64,000 nt of DNA from positions 84,577,602 to 84,641,601 of the forward strand of contig OX421963.1 in assembly GCA_949128115.1 (NCBI GenBank), written 5' to 3'. The stretch is from Anaspis maculata (taxonomy: Eukaryota > Arthropoda > Insecta > Coleoptera > Scraptiidae). Below the pieces are notes generated by a model, which was not told where the DNA came from, did no database searches, and saw only the letters and a program-made list of their open reading frames with translations. Below are positions 59,106 to 64,000 of the stretch, one piece after another; the stretch's first letter is position 1; the number at the start of each line of letters is the position of its first letter. Position numbers and translations under genes: made by a program.

Positions 59106-59725
59106 ATCACAACCCGATGGTTCCCAAGATGAGTTATTGAAACTATACCGTACCATAATAAATAATATCGCTCCATCAATCACACGAAGTATACGGGTAT
59201 TGCATGAAGCAGGTACCTACGGGAAACTAATGGAAAATACGAAGAGATATCCTAAACGATATATGTATTTCCAAAGAGCTTGCCCGGACTTTTCGGGCTT
59301 GGGCTAGCGAAACGCCGAGTTATGCAACGGCATGCGCCCAGATCCGGGCTTGAACTTTCCTAGGGGCATACCCTCTTGAACCACCTGTCATTCACGACCC
59401 GTCAATCACCTCATCCACACTCTCATTGTGGCCATCAGGCATCGCCACAGATCCGGATCGCGTGGGAATTTTGATTGCGAGCCTCATGCCAATAAGTTGT
59501 TAAGACCTCCACAGCCTGGCCGTCTTCGCCGTACTTGCAGGTGCCAGTATACCTGTACGTCTCATCCTCTCTGGAATAAGACGAGCTAAGAAGAACAATG
59601 CTGCATTAATGTGCAGGACTCAATCAACGCGTTGACCCGGGGCTCACAATCGGGCTGACCTTTTGTCGACTCACCTCTCTTCTCTTCTTTTAAATTGATT
59701 GATGGGCCATCTGCACCCATCACGA

Positions 59726-59760
59726 GGGGGGGAACGGGGGGAGAGGGGGGGCTATGGGGG
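59726..59760 (+). promoter_or_regulatory. G-quadruplex motif followed by a TATA-like box
   Basis: Four G-runs of 7, 6, 7 and 5 with 3-, 3- and 4-base loops (59726-59732, 59736-59741, 59745-59751, 59756-59760), then TATATATAGC at 59761. The surrounding 59580-60000 is GC-rich and non-repetitive. It may be a promoter-like or 3'UTR structural element. Confidence 0.6.
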
Positions 59761-60420
59761 TATATATAGCTGTTGCGGTACAGAGTAGATGCTCCCATTT
59801 GCGGCCGGGCTAATCGTCTATCAACTTCCAATCTGAACGTATCGTTAACGTAATTATTAAGCCGACTCCGGACCATTAATCTTGCCCCGATGATGGCAGC
59901 TATTAGCGTCGATCGTGTGCGCCTAACTGCACAATAATGCAGCAAAAGGGGCATGGAGCCGGCTCTGGTATCGGCCCGTGGGAGGTGGGTGGCCTCCCGC
60001 ACGCCTGGAGTTTTCCCGGAACATCACATTTTTTGCCAACTACTAGCGAGAAATTTTCAAACTCTACCAACTTGTAGCATAATTCAGTTCCACTGAAACA
60101 TTCGTTTGGAAATCCAAAAACTTTCTGTACACACCTTTCTTCTCTCTTAATTAACGATATGTAATTGTTTGAAATGTGATGTCTATGCTTCACGACCCAG
60201 TATTATTCTTAATTGCACAGAAACCCCACGAATGTTGTAGTTCTTTTTACCCCAATTTATTTAAGTTACTCTTATCTATTTGCACAACATTTTATACTTT
60301 CTGTGCGTTTGCGATCTTTGGGTCTAAAACATAGTCGGCCAGTAGTCTTTTATCCTATACATAAATTATAAGTTGTAGATTTTTTTATTGTGTGTATATT
60401 ATTCCTTGTGTTTTATATCA

Positions 60421-60428
60421 TGTAAATA
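60421..60428 (+). promoter_or_regulatory. Pumilio-type site
   Basis: TGTAAATA matches the UGUANAUA consensus in a T-rich, 3'UTR-like stretch shortly before the distal polyadenylation signals. Confidence 0.35.
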
Positions 60429-60535
60429 TCCAAGTATAGTGCAATGACTTTTTTTTCTAATTTATTTGTACCGCCTCCACGGCGCTCTAGTTAGCACTAT
60501 TGTTGCCCGCTTATGGCGGGTCCATTTTTTTTATA

Positions 60536-60541
60536 AATAAA
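60536..60541 (+). promoter_or_regulatory. Distal polyadenylation signal 1
   Basis: AATAAA in TTATAAATAAAAATG, followed by T-rich sequence; it follows a typical 3'UTR-like AT-rich run. Confidence 0.45.
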
Positions 60542-60664
60542 AATGTAATAATCGCATCAATATTATTATTACTGTTTGTTATAGTTTTATGTTGTGTGAT
60601 TGCGGGGACAAAGGCCAGTTCGGAGTGCCAGTGTATGTCTGTGTACAGTTCCATTGTTCTTATA

Positions 60665-60670
60665 AATAAA
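60665..60670 (+). promoter_or_regulatory. Distal polyadenylation signal 2
   Basis: AATAAA in TTATAAATAAAAACG, followed 20-30 bases later by TGTGTTTTTTATT, a good GU/U-rich downstream element. It is the best-formed 3'-end signal in the region. Confidence 0.5.
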
Positions 60671-60829
60671 AACGAATGTTATTGAAGGAATCTGTGTTTT
60701 TTATTCTGCACATCACAGGAAGGCACATACATAATACCGTAATTTGGAACTTAACTCACGTTTCAAGGCTCCCAGTATACCTTTTTTTGCGCCTTGTTAT
60801 TCACGATGGGTACCAAGGAATTTGCAATC

Positions 60830-61450
60830 GAAATTATTGCCCCGAAAAACATTAGAATAATTAATCGAAACCCATCGGAAAGCGAAACCTGGAAAGCACT
60901 ATGCGATATTATCATAAGAGCATAGCATTATTAGGTATAATATGAATTTATAATTGAATAACCGGTTTATTTATTTCAATAATTGCAGTTCCAGACCATA
61001 ATATGCGCATCATAAAATAATTTCTCGGTGTGACATTAAGTTTTAATCGGGCTTTTTATTGTTGGCATAAATTGTCGTAATCTGTTCCTTAATGCGGATT
61101 TTAATTAATGATTGTAATCTTGATCGGGAACTGCATCGACTCTATTATTGATTTTTAATGATGCAAAATACAATGTCGCCATTATACCGTCCAGTAGTAA
61201 AGTGGCGCGGGATTTTTACGAAAACCAATGTTATGCTTATTTATCCGTTATTAATGACACAACTTCTCAGATTTTATGTCTTTGGGTATTCGAAGGGAGT
61301 TGCAAATTGTAAAAGAAATTTATTGGCGTTTGAAATTCTATAAAGGATACACCAAGGAGTATAGGCCTATGAGTAACGACGTAAGGGGACTTTTTGCGCA
61401 ATGATTAAGTTAATTAAATCTTGCAAATTATGTTAATATTTTATAGTCAC
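60830..61450. promoter_or_regulatory. AT-rich low-repeat block downstream, possible enhancer DNA
   Basis: Clustered homeodomain-type words: GAATAATTAATCG, TTTATTTATTTCAATAATTG, TTTTAATCGGGC, GGATTTTAATTAATGATTG and GTAATCTTGATC. No coding frame is credible. The role is inferred from composition only. Confidence 0.25.
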
Positions 61451-63340
61451 TTAATGTGCATACTAACATTATTCTATAAGACATTTCGACAAGAAAAAGC
61501 CTCAGTTGATAATCTTTGCTAGAACGTTAGTAAGTACTAGTAAGAGCTCCAAAGAGCAATTATTCTTCCTATATAACTGTATAAGTAAAACATGTTGTCA
61601 AGTTTGTGACTCCAGATGAACATTCATACGATCATTTGATCAAGTTTTTTTTCGAACTTAGTGGTGATGAAGCATCAAATAATATGCGATCATTATTGCT
61701 GCAAAAAATTTAATCTTCTTGAGTTTACAACCCTTCATTTTGAACCCGCTCACAGTTAGCTGAATTGTTTTATTTGCATTGAGTCTATTTCTGCATGAAG
61801 GCAACTTCTTCAGCTTTGCATCTGTGAAATAAAAATTATTGAGATAGGCATTCCTGTTTTTCCGGGAGGCATGTTTTCACAAAGGGCTGCCAAATTACTT
61901 ACTCGTGATTCCGCCCAGTCCAGGAAACCAAAAATGCATCAAACTAGTATCTACTACAGTAAGTTCAGACCAGCTCGATTTACTCAGAAGATATCAAGGC
62001 AACAAAAAAATTCTCATGACGAAGTAAGTCTGAAACTCCCTAAATTCTTTAGCTCATGCGCTTGGCTGGATAGGCAACCAAACATACTTCAATTGAATTC
62101 AACTTATTTGAATTAAATCACTTTTCACGCTTTTGGGAGTGCTTTGGCCGGTGATTGTCTGGTATCAGGGCATCATCCTGTTGTGCTCCTTCTAGTGGTT
62201 CGAGGATAGAGCTCCTGGGCGTGTTGAGATCGACTTAACCTCTAATCCGAACGCAGTAAGACACAGAAATTAGTTGTAACATAAAATCATTATATTGACT
62301 TCTATTTACATGTCAAAGTGTTTAAATAAAGGCTCATTCCTATACCTGAACCTACCTAAACGCTGTGAGCTAGGATAGTCAAGTCTTCTAAAGTGTTCCC
62401 TGAAAGATGAGTTTCCCCTTATAATCATTTCAAAGCCGTCACACATCAATACTCCGATGAACACCTGATTCTACAACTTGACCAACATTTGAACTTTGTT
62501 TGGGGTGCGTGGTTCGAAATTCTTATCGTGGCCTCATCAGATTCAACATTTGAGTTAGTTAAAGGTTATGTTGGAGTTAAGCCCAGAGTCTTGACACCGA
62601 AAAAAAGGTGAGTGAATTTTGCGAGCGAATGGGGAATTTTCCTTCTATCTTCTGTTGTTTTCCCTGTTCCCTACAATCTAAATTCGTGGGTCGGTGTGTG
62701 CGGGGCTCCTCCTATTACGAATCTCTTTTCAAAGGCTGCATCTCTTATATCTGGACTATTCTTCTTGCATTGCTTTTTTTTAGGCTATGGTAATCTTTTG
62801 CCCGTTTTGGAAGATATTGTATATGGCCTGTGCCTTTGTGGAGAACTGGACCTATTTTTCACCTTGAATTGCCCTTGAAGCTTGGAAGGATATCGCGACC
62901 GCACTGTCAACAAGTTGACATGGGGGCAACGTGTTGAGAGTCATTCCTCTTCATGGGTCGCATGATCTAACACTCTTAACCTGACAAGCACGCTCTAAAA
63001 TATGCTACTTTTATCACGCTCGTAGATAATAGCTGTTAATGATATAAGTGTTAGAAGTGACTTACTATTTTGTGAGCGGGGACTATTGCGGAACGAGCCA
63101 TTTTGTTGAGTGGAGCAGCTCCGCGAACAAAATAAGTCATCTTCAACATGAATCTCATACAATATTTCATCCACTCAACAATTTTTGAAGCATTGAAGAC
63201 AGCTGAAAAATGTCAAAATCAAATGAAAAATATGAAAGAACTGAATTTTTGTATCTTTTCAACACGTCGTCATGAAAAACATGTCAAAAATTCACCATAA
63301 CCATCAAAATCACTTTTGATACGCTTTCACAATCTGACCC
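61451..63340. other. Intergenic AT-rich DNA, no gene recognised
   Basis: Open frames of 60-90 codons at 61871-62116 and 62608-62878 show no domain or signal that separates them from chance. Nothing else distinct is seen. Confidence 0.5.
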
Positions 63341-63345
63341 TTTTA

Positions 63346-63489
63346 CCTCGGGCTCCAGCAAAATTTCACAAGCAGATTTAATCTATCACGCTGATAGTTG
63401 CTATGCACCAGCCAATAGGATGGCCAGTTGCTTAGTTACTATGAGAGTGATAAATTATCGCATTGGTAAAAGTTTGGTGGAGCCCAAGG
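63346..63489. mobile_element. Short palindromic element family M1, copy 3
   Basis: CCTCGGGCTCCAGCAAAATTT at the left and AAAGTTTGGTGGAGCCCAAGG at the right are inverted. The interior ATGCACCAGCCAATAGGATG and AGTTGCTTAGTTACTATGAG match copies 1 and 2. Confidence 0.7.
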
Positions 63490-64000
63490 TTAACCAGATG
63501 AGCAATAAGCTTGTCTTTGTCTTTTTGTTGGTCCAATTGTCTTCCAAAAAAAAATTGGGGCAACCATATCAATCATTGGACAATGACAGTATAGCCTCTT
63601 GAGTGAGAATCTGCAGTTTGACGGCCGGAATTCAGCTGACAGCTTCGAGCGATATTCAGGATAGTCTTCCGAAAGCTGTATTTCGGTATAATCGTTTATT
63701 GCACAGTAACGACTGTGGCATCATTTTGTTCAAAATTTAACGCTCTTTAATTTGACTACAAGACATTTTATTCTTAGAATCACCGTTCACGAGATATTCA
63801 AAAAAAATCGATCGATTGTCACGAATTTTCAACTTTTTTTACCGTGGTTCCGGAGGTAGCACATGGTCACAAATTTGGATTTTACATTAAAAACTCCCAA
63901 GTTAACTGATATCGAGACTAATATAAAAATGAACTTTTTCTATGGGACCTTTTGCAACCTCGAATGTTCCTGCTACTGGCCTAATACCTAGTACAGATTT
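63490..64000. other. Window end, no gene recognised
   Basis: AT-rich sequence without recognised genes or repeats. Confidence 0.5.

Larger units (their letters stand above)
57414..60700 (+). other. Probable 3'UTR and downstream flank of the knirps-family gene
   Basis: No further coding exon is seen. An early ATTAAA at 57562-57567 and AATAAA at 58022-58027 could end a short form. The T-rich stretch at 60200-60700, with two AATAAA signals, looks like a distal 3' end and would give a 3'UTR of about 3.2 kb. It could instead belong to a separate transcript. Confidence 0.4.

Overview
This is an AT-rich eukaryotic window with very large introns and many dispersed, hairpin-forming repeats. The one protein gene I can support is an insect/arthropod knirps-family orphan nuclear receptor (Knirps, Knirps-like and Eagle group, NR0A). 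The genome is therefore almost certainly an insect with a fairly large, repeat-rich genome. The order is not resolved: pentamer TCAGG arrays recall the coleopteran telomere repeat, but they are interstitial and imperfect and do not prove a beetle.

Layout. 1-4098: a non-autonomous LTR retroelement. Its two direct repeats look identical over the 440 bp visible; the left one is cut by the window edge. It has a PBS-like site and a repeat-rich internal region with no gag or pol. 4099-11630: repeat-derived intergenic DNA, with an AACGTT-rich stretch, a tandem duplication, two copies of a dispersed repeat and a tRNA-like sequence. 11635-12013: a CA microsatellite, a probable 5'UTR and a candidate 27-nt first coding exon (nine codons, phase 0). 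12014-43023: a 31-kb intron with an inverted-end element carrying a degenerate minisatellite (25.2-28.1 kb) that is itself interrupted by a 1.17-kb foldback element, a second foldback (34.9-36.4 kb), a mirror-orientation minisatellite array (37.6-40.25 kb), short palindromic elements and low-repeat blocks that could be enhancers. 43024-43101: the exon for zinc finger 1. 43102-56444: a 13.3-kb intron with hairpin elements, a diverged reverse-strand LTR relative, a TA-flanked foldback and three loci of TCAGG arrays. 56445-57413: the last coding exon (zinc finger 2, Kni box, C-terminal repression region). 57414-about 60700: probable 3'UTR, with a hammerhead-ribozyme-like core and two distal polyadenylation signals. 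60700-64000: intergenic DNA with another short palindromic element.

The three exons join in phase 0 to give a 357-residue protein: two C4 zinc fingers, the knirps-family C-terminal extension, no ligand-binding domain, a CtBP-type PIDLSMK motif and a second ALDLTTK-like motif at the C terminus. By family knowledge it is a DNA-binding, short-range transcriptional repressor. Everything else is either its transcript and regulatory context or mobile and repetitive DNA. The unusual content is the structured repeats: hammerhead-like cores in the transcribed strand, inverted arrays and long foldbacks inside the introns, and TCAGG arrays, each unit of which overlaps an AGGTCA nuclear-receptor half-site. 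All coordinates and comparisons were made by eye, without alignment software.
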